Positions 18,645 to 25,244 of a stretch of DNA of 64,000 nt are shown here, piece by piece. The notes beneath the pieces are model-generated. The model made no database searches, was not told the origin of the DNA, and saw only the letters and a list, made by a program, of their open reading frames with translations. Location of the stretch: the NCBI RefSeq assembly GCF_024519455.1, contig NZ_JALJRY010000004.1, positions 186,001-250,000 on the forward strand. Reading direction: 5' to 3'. Source of the DNA: Streptomyces sp. STR69. GTDB taxonomy: Bacteria > Actinomycetota > Actinomycetes > Streptomycetales > Streptomycetaceae. Position numbers and translations under genes: made by a program. How positions within the stretch are numbered: position 1 is the stretch's first letter; the number at the start of each line of letters is the position of its first letter.

Positions 18645-19573
18645 CCCTCTCCTCGCAGAGTCACGCCCACCTCACGCAGCAACTGGATCTTGCCGGGTTT
18701 GGGCGGGCCGGGAAGTACGTCGTATTCGGCGGCGACGATCGCTCGGACCGCCGCCCGTCCCCCCGCCACGAACCCCGCGAGCAGCAGCTTCAATCTGCCG
18801 TGGACGCTACCCACCAGGGGGGCGCCTTCATTCAGGAGATCGCGGGCGCGTTCTGCTTCGTATGCAACCAGTGCGCGCACCGATGCGCCCGCGGAGGGCG
18901 TGGCGAGATCCGCTTCCTGGACGTGAAAGCGCTTCATGTCCTGGGCGGGCAGGTAGATGCGATCGCGGCCGAGGTCCTCGGTCACGTCCTGAAGGTGTTC
19001 GACGATCTGCAGTGCGGTGCAGATCGCGTCGGAGAGCCGGACCCGCTCGGGGGTCTCGGTGCCGGTGACACCGAGCACGAGGCGGCCGACCGGGTTCGCG
19101 GAGAGTTCACAGTAGGCAAGGAGATCGTCATAGGTCTCGTAGCGCGTGACGAGCTGGTCCTGCCGGTTCGCCGCGATCAGGCCGAGGAAGGGCTCCGGGG
19201 TGAGCGCGCACCGGCGGACGGTCGGCTGGAGGCGGCGCAGCAGGGGGTGGTGCGGGGTGCCGTCGAAGACCCGGCGCAGATCGGCCTCGAAGGCGTCGAG
19301 AAGGACCACGCGGTCCTCGGCGTCCTCCGGCGACACGCCTAGCAGCCTCGCGTCGGCGCCGCCGGGGGCGAGATCGCCGTCGCCGATGTCGTCGACGAGG
19401 CGGGCGAATCCGTAGACCGCCATGAGGTCGGTGCGCCACGCCCTGGGCAGGAAGAAAGGCGCCACGGGGAAGTTCTCGCCCGCGGCCTTGTCGAGTGTGC
19501 CGCGCTCCGGATCACCGGTGGCGGCGGTGCCGCTTCCCGTCACCGCTCGCTGCCAGGGGCGGGGACGGCGCAT
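18641..19573 (-). CDS. hpnC: Hydroxysqualene synthase HpnC, first enzyme gene of the hopanoid operon
   Basis: A ~310-residue squalene/phytoene-synthase-fold enzyme that turns presqualene diphosphate into hydroxysqualene. The family-typical ENFPVAPFFLPRAWR lies near residue 34, the first aspartate motif in RLVDDIGDGD, and the second in QDVTEDLGRDRIYLP. The start is uncertain. ATG 19573 has no clear ribosome site. GTG 19543, ten codons in, overlaps the stop of a short upstream frame as GTGA and may be the true, coupled start. Confidence 0.9.
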   Translation of the reverse strand: MRRPRPWQRAVTGSGTAATGDPERGTLDKAAGENFPVAPFFLPRAWRTDLMAVYGFARLVDDIGDGDLAPGGADARLLGVSPEDAEDRVVLLDAFEADLRRVFDGTPHHPLLRRLQPTVRRCALTPEPFLGLIAANRQDQLVTRYETYDDLLAYCELSANPVGRLVLGVTGTETPERVRLSDAICTALQIVEHLQDVTEDLGRDRIYLPAQDMKRFHVQEADLATPSAGASVRALVAYEAERARDLLNEGAPLVGSVHGRLKLLLAGFVAGGRAAVRAIVAAEYDVLPGPPKPGKIQLLREVGVTLRGEG

Positions 19574-19605
19574 GCTTCGGTGAGCTGGGGAGTTTCCGTA
19601 GCCAT
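19540..19605 (-). CDS. Possible 21-residue leader peptide overlapping the hpnC start
   Basis: ATG 19605 opens a frame reading MATETPQLTEACAVPAPGSER and stopping at TGA 19542-19540, in a different frame from hpnC. The stop shares GTGA with an in-frame GTG of hpnC at 19543. That arrangement matches the hpnC-hpnD junction and would couple hpnC translation to this leader. GGGAG lies 11 bases upstream, a weak distance. It may equally be a former hpnC N-terminus lost to a frameshift. No homology is recognised. Confidence 0.3.
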   Translation of the reverse strand: MATETPQLTEACAVPAPGSER

Positions 19606-19746
19606 TGCCGTCACATCTCCCGTTCTACACTGCCGACCCAATACACACTATTTCGGACACGCCGCCCAGTCGTCCGCACGGTGACCCGGATAAGGGTGTC
19701 GCGCATTATCGCCCCACTTGCCGCTATTCGGCACCGGTACAGCTTA

Positions 19747-19758
19747 CGTTGTACAACG
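19747..19758. promoter_or_regulatory. Perfect 12-bp palindrome CGTTGTACAACG upstream of hpnC
   Basis: CGTTGTACAACG is a perfect inverted repeat ~175 bp upstream of hpnC, in the AT-richest part of the gap, and upstream of a GATAAT -10-like element on the minus strand. The position suits a regulator binding site for the hopanoid operon. No regulator is assigned. Confidence 0.35.
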
Positions 19759-19859
19759 CAGCGAGCTTCCTCGGGGTGTCCTGCACATCACAACAACACA
19801 CCGATTGGCGTCAAGATTCCTTGGGCCGGGCCGAGTTGACGTTTCCTTTGCAGACGCGG

Positions 19860-19888
19860 GGCCCCGCCGGAGCAGTTCCGGCGGGGCC
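19860..19888 (-). terminator. Hairpin terminator after tagH
   Basis: GGCCCCGCCGG (19860-19870) pairs perfectly with CCGGCGGGGCC (19878-19888) around a 7-nt loop: an 11-bp GC stem 42 nt past the tagH stop. There is no long U-run, as is usual in Streptomyces. It separates the TagGH operon from the hopanoid operon. Confidence 0.75.
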
Positions 19889-19929
19889 CTGGGAAGCGTT
19901 CCGGGCTTTTGCGCCCCTGTACGAGTGGA

Positions 19930-20736
19930 CTACTTGCCCGAGAACTTCTCGTACTCCTTGATGACCTCGTCGGTCGGCCCGTCCATCCGCAGTTCGCCGC
20001 GTTCCAGCCACAGCACCCGGTCGCAGGTGTCGCGGATCGACTTGTTGTTGTGGCTGACCAGGAACACCGTGCCCGCGGACTTGCGCAGTTCACGGATGCG
20101 TTCCTCGGAGCGGACCTGGAACTTGCGGTCGCCGGTGGCCAGCGCCTCGTCGATCATCAGGACGTCGTGGTCCTTGGCGGCGGCGATGGAGAAGCGCAGC
20201 CGGGCCGCCATTCCGGAGGAATAGGTGCGCATGGGAAGGGTGATGAAGTCGCCCTTCTCATTGATCCCGGAGAAGTCGACGATGTCCTGGTAGCGCTCCC
20301 TGACCTGCTCGCGGCTCATGCCCATGGCTAGACCGCCCAGGATGACGTTCCGCTCGCCGGTGAGGTCGTTCATCAGGGCCGCGTTCACTCCCAGCAGTGA
20401 GGGCTGGCCGTTGGTGTAGACCCGGCCGCTCTCGGCCGGCAGCAGGCCCGCGATGGCACGCAGCAGGGTCGACTTGCCGGAGCCGTTGGAGCCGATCAGG
20501 CCGACGGCCTCGCCCCGGTAGGCGACGAAGGAGACGCCCTTGACGGCGTGCACCTTGCGCACCCCGCGCTCCTCGCCGCGCTTGACTATGCGGCTGAGGG
20601 CCGAGGTGGCGCTGCCCTTGCCGGTCTTGGCGCCGTGCACGCGGTAGACGATGTGCAGTTCGTCCGCGATGACGGTGGGGATCAGTGCCTCCGGGGTCCG
20701 ATCCACCGGGTTCTGCTCGACGCTGGGCTCAGCCAC
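19930..20736 (-). CDS. tagH: ABC transporter ATP-binding protein, TagH/Wzt type
   Basis: A 268-residue ATPase of the polysaccharide/teichoic-acid exporter family. Walker A GSNGSGKST is at ~86-94, the signature region is YSSGMAARLRFSIA, and Walker B is DVLMIDEALATGD, all typical of TagH/Wzt rather than importer ATPases. There is no C-terminal carbohydrate-binding extension, so export is probably not end-cap dependent. The GTG start at 20736 follows GGAGAGG and overlaps tagG by eight bases. With TagG it would flip a lipid-linked glycopolymer across the membrane. Confidence 0.92.
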   Translation of the reverse strand: MAEPSVEQNPVDRTPEALIPTVIADELHIVYRVHGAKTGKGSATSALSRIVKRGEERGVRKVHAVKGVSFVAYRGEAVGLIGSNGSGKSTLLRAIAGLLPAESGRVYTNGQPSLLGVNAALMNDLTGERNVILGGLAMGMSREQVRERYQDIVDFSGINEKGDFITLPMRTYSSGMAARLRFSIAAAKDHDVLMIDEALATGDRKFQVRSEERIRELRKSAGTVFLVSHNNKSIRDTCDRVLWLERGELRMDGPTDEVIKEYEKFSGK

Positions 20737-21658
20737 GGCCGTACCTCTCCTCCGCCTGCCAGAAGTACACGAAACCGCCGGCGAACAGGACCACGGCCCA
20801 GAAGGTGGCGATGGCCCAGACGTGCGGCGGGAGATTCGAGGAGCCGTAGCCGTCGATGAGCGCGAAGCGCATCAGGTCCATGTAGATGGCGGCCGGGTTC
20901 ACCTGGAGCAGGCGGACGAACACCTCGGAGCGGCCCTCCATCATCTTGCTGATGGAGAACATGACGCCGGACGTGTACATCCAGGTGCGCAGGATGAACG
21001 GCATCAGCTGGGCGAGGTCAGGCGTCTTGGCGCCCATCCGCGCCACGATCAGCGCGAGCCCGGTGTTGAAGAGGAACTGCAGCAGCAGGACCGGGAGGAT
21101 CAGCAGCCACGACAGGCTCGGGTAGCTGCCGAAGCCGACCACGATGAGGAACAGCACGGTCATCGAGAACAGCAGCTGCTGGAGCTGCTGGAGCGCGAAG
21201 GAGATCGGCAGCGAGGCGCGCGGGAAGTGCAGGGCGCGCACCAGGCCGAGGTTGCCGGAGATCGCGCGGACGCCCGCCATGATCGAGCTCTGCGTGAAGG
21301 TGAACACGAAGACGCCCGTGACCAGGAACGGGATGTACACGTCCCGCGACATGCCCCGGCTGGCCTTCAGGATGACGCCGAAGATGAAGAAGTAGACGGC
21401 CGCGTTCAGCAGCGGGGTTGCCACCTGCCAGAGCTGGCCCAGTTTCGCCTGGCTGTACTGAGCCGTCAGCTTCGCCTGGGAGAAGGCCAGGATGAAGTGA
21501 CGTCGCCCCCAGAGCTGGCGGACGTAGTCGACAAGTCCGGGGCGGGCGCCGCTCACGGTCAGCCCGTACTTGGCGGCGAGCTGCGGCGCCGTGAGGCCTT
21601 CGTCGGGCGACGGGCGCGGGCTCACCGCGACTCCGCCGTCATGCGTTGTCTCACTCAA
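20729..21658 (-). CDS. tagG: ABC transporter permease, TagG/Wzm type
   Basis: A 309-residue ABC-2 type permease with six predicted membrane helices. It carries family segments such as RRHFILAFSQAKLTAQYSQ, then KLGQLWQVATPLLNAAVYFF, and ends in a FAGGFVYFWQAEERYGRG tail. It pairs with the overlapping tagH. The reading frame begins with TTG at 21658 in a weak ribosome-site context; a later GTG (codon 12) is the alternative. Upstream, three 11-bp direct repeats at 21683-21715 may control it. The genes before it encode polyol- and sugar-handling enzymes that could make its cargo. Confidence 0.92.
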   Translation of the reverse strand: MSETTHDGGVAVSPRPSPDEGLTAPQLAAKYGLTVSGARPGLVDYVRQLWGRRHFILAFSQAKLTAQYSQAKLGQLWQVATPLLNAAVYFFIFGVILKASRGMSRDVYIPFLVTGVFVFTFTQSSIMAGVRAISGNLGLVRALHFPRASLPISFALQQLQQLLFSMTVLFLIVVGFGSYPSLSWLLILPVLLLQFLFNTGLALIVARMGAKTPDLAQLMPFILRTWMYTSGVMFSISKMMEGRSEVFVRLLQVNPAAIYMDLMRFALIDGYGSSNLPPHVWAIATFWAVVLFAGGFVYFWQAEERYGRG

Positions 21659-21682
21659 GGGTGGAAGCCTTCATGTTCGGAT

Positions 21683-21715
21683 GCGTCTTACGATCGTCTT
21701 GCGTTCGTCTTACGG
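21683..21715 (-). promoter_or_regulatory. Three tandem 11-bp direct repeats upstream of tagG
   Basis: On the plus strand the units are GCGTCTTACGA, TCGTCTTGCGT and TCGTCTTACGG, back to back, 25 bp upstream of the tagG start. An 11-bp period of direct repeats is typical of OmpR/PhoP-class response-regulator sites. The units do not match the Streptomyces PHO-box half-site (GTTCACC), so the regulator is unknown. Confidence 0.45.
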
Positions 21716-21807
21716 AATTGTGCTACAGGACGCGACACGTATCCGCCGCCGGACCCGTTCGAGGGGCGTCCGCGCGCCGAGCGCGCGGTCACGCACCGTC
21801 GGGCCTC

Positions 21808-22680
21808 TCAGATCACGGGGGGCCGGCCCAGTCGGGTCAGCCGCCACACCGTACGCCACTTCATGGGCCTGCGCGGTCCGCACGGCGTGGTCCAGCCCTC
21901 CTTGAACCCGCCGAACCAGGCCTGCAGGGCCGGCCGCGAGGGGCGGCGCAGGAGGGTGAGCAGCAGCCACACCCCGAGGTAGACGGGGACGAGGGGGGCG
22001 GGGAGGTTGCGGCGGGCCAGCCATACGCGGTTACGGGCGACCATGCGGTGGTAGACCGCGTGCCGGGAGGGGGCGGTCGTCGGGTGGTACAGCACCATGT
22101 CGGACCGGTAGTCGATCATCCAGCCCGCGTCGAGGGCCCGCCAGGCGAGATCGGTCTCCTCGTGGGCGTAGAAGAACTCGTCCGGGAGGGCGCCGACCTC
22201 GGCGAAGACCTTGGTGCGGACGGCGTTGGCGCCGCCGAGGAAGGTGGTGACCCGGGAGGAGCGCATCGGGTCGGAGGCGCGCAGCCGGGGGACGTGGCGG
22301 CGCTGGGTGACGCCGGTGTCCGGGTCGGCGATGCGGAAGCTGATGATGCCGAGCCGGGGGTCGGCGGTGAAGGCCTGCCTGCACAGCTCGGCGGTGTCGT
22401 GCTGGGCGAGCAGCCCGTCGTCGTCGAGGAACATCACTATGTCGACATCGCGACCGGCGGGCCCGAAGGCGTCCAGGCCGATGTTGCGGCCACCGGGGAT
22501 GCCGAGGTTCTCGGGCAGTTCCACGGTCCGGACGCCCTCGGGGACGTCCGGAACGGGCGAGCCGTTGCCGACGACGACCGCCTCGACCCGGTCGCCGTCC
22601 TGCTTGGCGACCGAGTCGAGCAACGCCCGTAGTTCGTCGGGCCGGTTGCCCATGGTGATGATCACCGCACCGACCTTCAT
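21808..22680 (-). CDS. Family 2 glycosyltransferase
   Basis: A 290-residue GT-A fold glycosyltransferase. It starts MKVGAVIITMGNRPDELRAL, has the substrate segment NLGIPGGRNIGLD, the metal-binding FLDDDG (a DXD-type motif) near residue 84, and HEETDLAWRA as the likely catalytic ED/W region. The C-terminal ~70 residues contain a hydrophobic segment (VPVYLGVWLLLTLL) that may hold it at the membrane. ATG 22680 lies five bases after the upstream stop. Context suggests it adds a sugar to the product of the neighbouring CDP-alcohol enzymes before TagGH export. Confidence 0.9.
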   Translation of the reverse strand: MKVGAVIITMGNRPDELRALLDSVAKQDGDRVEAVVVGNGSPVPDVPEGVRTVELPENLGIPGGRNIGLDAFGPAGRDVDIVMFLDDDGLLAQHDTAELCRQAFTADPRLGIISFRIADPDTGVTQRRHVPRLRASDPMRSSRVTTFLGGANAVRTKVFAEVGALPDEFFYAHEETDLAWRALDAGWMIDYRSDMVLYHPTTAPSRHAVYHRMVARNRVWLARRNLPAPLVPVYLGVWLLLTLLRRPSRPALQAWFGGFKEGWTTPCGPRRPMKWRTVWRLTRLGRPPVI

Positions 22681-22685
22681 GCCGC

Positions 22686-23465
22686 TCACTTCAGCCTGCT
22701 CGACGCAAGGATCGACACCAGGTGCAGCAGGGTCTGGAGCAGCGCGACACCGGCCAGTACGGCGACACCGAGCCGCGAGTAGAACAGGTCGCCCCGGACC
22801 TGGTCCACGATCGCGAGGACCAGGATCAGCAGGGACGCCTCGATGCCGAGGATCAGCCGGTGGAACTTGAAGGCGGCGGCGGCCCGCCGGGCCAGCGCCA
22901 TCCCGGAGGACCGCATCTCGGCCGCGGACTCCTGCACCGGTGCCTTGCCGGTCTGGTGCCGGGCGACCCCGACCAGGTCGGTCTCGGCCTTGATGAGGAT
23001 CGCGCCGAGCGCGGCCAGCGTGCCGAGGAAGGCCCACAGCCAGTCGATACGGCCGCTGCCCCACAGGTCGGCGGCGCGCAGCCCGAAGCCGACGAGCACG
23101 GCGGCGTCGGTGAGATAGGCGCCGACCCGGTCGAGGTAGACCCCGGCAAGGGAGTACTGCTTGCGCCAGCGGGCGATCTCGCCGTCGACGCAGTCCAGCA
23201 GCAGATACATCTGGACGCACACCACGCCCAGTACGGCGCCCGTGATCCCCGGCACCAGCAGCGCCGGGGCGGCGAGTACGCCGAAGACGGTCATCAGGTA
23301 CGTGAGCTGGTTGGGCGAGACCCTGGTGTTCACCAGGTAGCGGTCGACCCGCAGGGACACCTCACGCATGTAGAGGCGTCCCATCCAGTGCTCACCGCTG
23401 CGCCGGTCCTTCACCCCTGCGGGGTGGACGACGGGACGGAGTTCAGCTACCGATGGCCTTGACAT
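22686..23465 (-). CDS. CDP-alcohol phosphatidyltransferase family membrane protein (atypical active site)
   Basis: A 259-residue integral membrane protein with the CDP-alcohol phosphotransferase motif reading DCVDGEIAR, then GVYLDRVGAY. The canonical motif is D-xx-DG-xx-AR-x8/9-G-xxx-D-xxx-D. Here the first three aspartates are present but the fourth position is alanine (DRVGA). In characterised members the fourth aspartate is the proposed base, so this copy is either catalytically altered or uses another residue; an Asp lies four residues later. The start overlaps the upstream dehydrogenase by 23 bases. The family transfers a phospho-alcohol from a CDP donor to an acceptor alcohol. Confidence 0.85.
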   Translation of the reverse strand: MSRPSVAELRPVVHPAGVKDRRSGEHWMGRLYMREVSLRVDRYLVNTRVSPNQLTYLMTVFGVLAAPALLVPGITGAVLGVVCVQMYLLLDCVDGEIARWRKQYSLAGVYLDRVGAYLTDAAVLVGFGLRAADLWGSGRIDWLWAFLGTLAALGAILIKAETDLVGVARHQTGKAPVQESAAEMRSSGMALARRAAAAFKFHRLILGIEASLLILVLAIVDQVRGDLFYSRLGVAVLAGVALLQTLLHLVSILASSRLK

Positions 23466-24504
23466 AGTCGGCGTACTTGTCCTTGATCTGGTCGGTTTTC
23501 AGGTCGAGGTGTTCGAGGATGGTGTAGCGGCCGGGGCGGGTCTCCGGAGCGAACTCCACAGCGCGGACGAACTCGTCCACCGTGAAGCCGATCTCCTCCG
23601 GCAGCACCGGCAGTCCGTGCCGGCGCAGCACCTCGGCCATGTAGGCCGATTCCTCGTGGGCTCCACGCAGGTACATCGCGAAGGCCGCGCCCAGTCCGCA
23701 CTGCTCGCCGTGGGCGGCGGCGCGTTTGGGGAAGAGCAGGTCGAAGGCGTGGTTGATCTCGTGGCAGGCGCCGGAGGAGGGGCGGGAGTCGCCCGACACC
23801 GACATGGCGACGCCGGTGAGGACCAGCGCCTCGGCCAGGACCTGGAGGAAGCCGTCGTCGCCGACGCCACCGGGGTGCCTGAGGACCGCCTCGCCGGCCT
23901 GCCGCGCCATCGCCGCGGCGAGACCGTCGATCTTCTCGCCCTTGACCCGGTTGGCCAGTTCCCAGTCCGCGACCGCGGAGATGTTGGAGATGGCGTCGCC
24001 GATGCCGGAACGCACGAAACGGACGGGGGCCTCACGGATCACGTTGAGGTCGATGACCACCGCGATCGGGTTCGGCACACCGTACGAGCCGCGCCCCGCG
24101 TCGTTGTCGAGCGTCGCGACCGGCGAACACAGGCCGTCGTGCGCGAGGTTGGTGGCGACGGCCACCAACGGGAGACCGACGCGTGCCGCCGCGAACTTGG
24201 CGCAGTCGATGATCTTTCCGCCGCCGAGGCCCACGACCGCGTCGTACCGGTCGGCCTTTATGTCGTTCGCCAACCGGACCGCGTCGTCGATGGTGCCGCC
24301 GTCGACCTCGAACCAGGTGGCGCCGGGCAGGCTCGGCGCGATCCGCTCGCGCAGCCGGGCGCCCGAGCCGCCGCTGACGGCGATGGCGAGTTTGCCGGAG
24401 TGCGAGATGCGTTCGTCGGCGAGCACGCACGCCAGGTCGTCGAGGGCACCCGGGCGGATGTCCACGACGACGGGCGAGGGAATCAGCCGGGTCAGTACAG
24501 GCAC
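23443..24504 (-). CDS. Glycerol-1-phosphate dehydrogenase-like / iron-containing alcohol dehydrogenase
   Basis: A 353-residue member of the glycerol-1-phosphate dehydrogenase/AraM/dehydroquinate-synthase superfamily. The nucleotide site is VVGLGGGKIIDCAKF (~90-104). The three metal ligands are conserved: Asp in GIGDAIS, His in GACHEINHAF and His in AAAHGEQCG. Archaeal and Bacillus relatives reduce dihydroxyacetone phosphate to sn-glycerol-1-phosphate, the mirror image of the usual bacterial glycerol phosphate. It overlaps the nucleotidyltransferase upstream by 13 bases. Together they could make a CDP-activated polyol; the exact substrate is inference. Confidence 0.85.
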   Translation of the reverse strand: MPVLTRLIPSPVVVDIRPGALDDLACVLADERISHSGKLAIAVSGGSGARLRERIAPSLPGATWFEVDGGTIDDAVRLANDIKADRYDAVVGLGGGKIIDCAKFAAARVGLPLVAVATNLAHDGLCSPVATLDNDAGRGSYGVPNPIAVVIDLNVIREAPVRFVRSGIGDAISNISAVADWELANRVKGEKIDGLAAAMARQAGEAVLRHPGGVGDDGFLQVLAEALVLTGVAMSVSGDSRPSSGACHEINHAFDLLFPKRAAAHGEQCGLGAAFAMYLRGAHEESAYMAEVLRRHGLPVLPEEIGFTVDEFVRAVEFAPETRPGRYTILEHLDLKTDQIKDKYADYVKAIGS

Positions 24505-25244
24505 GCGATCTCACGTCCCTTGGCCAGATCGTCGTGGTTGTCGATCTCGACCCACTTGACGTCGCCGATCGGGGCGACGTCGATCCGGAAGCCGCGGTTG
24601 ACGAGTTCCTGGTAGCCGTGCTCGTAGAACTGCTGCGGGTCGGTCTCCCACACGGTCTTGAGCGCGTCGGCCAGCTCGGGGGTGGCGTCGCCCTCGATGA
24701 GGGTGACGCCGATGTACTCGCCGGTGGCCTCGGCGGGGTCCATCAGCTTGGTGATCTTCGTCATGCCCTTGGCGGGATCGACGACGACCTTCATCTCCTC
24801 GTCCGCAAGCGACTTGACGGTGTCCAGCGCGAGGATGATCCGCTTGCCGTCGCCGCGGGCGGCGAGCAGCGTCTTCTCGACGGAGACCGGGTGGACGGTG
24901 TCGCCGTTGGCGAGGATCACGCCGTCCTTGAGGGCGTCACGTCCGCACCACAGGGAGTAGGCGTTGTTCCACTCCTCGGCCTTGTCGTTGTCGATGAGGG
25001 TGAGCTTGAGGCCGTACTTCGCTTCGAGGGCCGCCTTGCGCTCGTACACGGCCTCCTTGCGGTAGCCGACGATGATCGCGACCTCGGTCAGACCGATCTC
25101 GGCGAAGTTGCCGAGCGTCAGGTCCAGAACCGTGGGTTCGCCCTCTATGCCCGCGGGCCCCACCGGCACCAGAGCCTTGGGAAGGCTGTCGGTGTAGGGG
25201 CGCAGACGCCGTCCGGCGCCGGCCGCCAGCACGAGGCCGATCAT
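24492..25244 (-). CDS. Sugar/polyol-phosphate nucleotidyltransferase (phosphocholine cytidylyltransferase-like)
   Basis: A 250-residue NTP-transferase fold protein. The N-terminal LVLAAGAGRRLRPYT and LPKALVPVG form the nucleotide and phosphate-binding loop. WNNAYSLWCGRDALKDG and ANGDTVHPVS carry the metal-binding aspartate. This subgroup is often annotated as phosphocholine or inositol-phosphate cytidylyltransferase. It is coupled to the upstream CDP-alcohol transferase (4-base overlap) and overlaps the dehydrogenase downstream, so it probably activates the dehydrogenase product with CTP. Nucleotide and substrate are not provable from sequence. Confidence 0.85.
   Translation of the reverse strand: MIGLVLAAGAGRRLRPYTDSLPKALVPVGPAGIEGEPTVLDLTLGNFAEIGLTEVAIIVGYRKEAVYERKAALEAKYGLKLTLIDNDKAEEWNNAYSLWCGRDALKDGVILANGDTVHPVSVEKTLLAARGDGKRIILALDTVKSLADEEMKVVVDPAKGMTKITKLMDPAEATGEYIGVTLIEGDATPELADALKTVWETDPQQFYEHGYQELVNRGFRIDVAPIGDVKWVEIDNHDDLAKGREIACLY

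Larger units (their letters stand above)
19574..19929. other. 356-nt region between tagH and hpnC: hopanoid operon promoter region plus tagH terminator
   Basis: This stretch lies downstream of tagH and upstream of hpnC, both on the minus strand. It is less GC-rich than its surroundings. It holds the tagH terminator hairpin (19860-19888), a perfect 12-bp palindrome (19747-19758), the possible leader frame at its lower end, and a GATAAT element (minus strand, plus-strand ATTATC at 19707-19712) that could be a -10 box. I see no other gene in it. Confidence 0.5.

Noticed and set aside
21683..21715. PHO box controlling tagG
   Set aside because: The 11-bp period fits but the units lack the GTTCACC half-site, so the regulator is left open.
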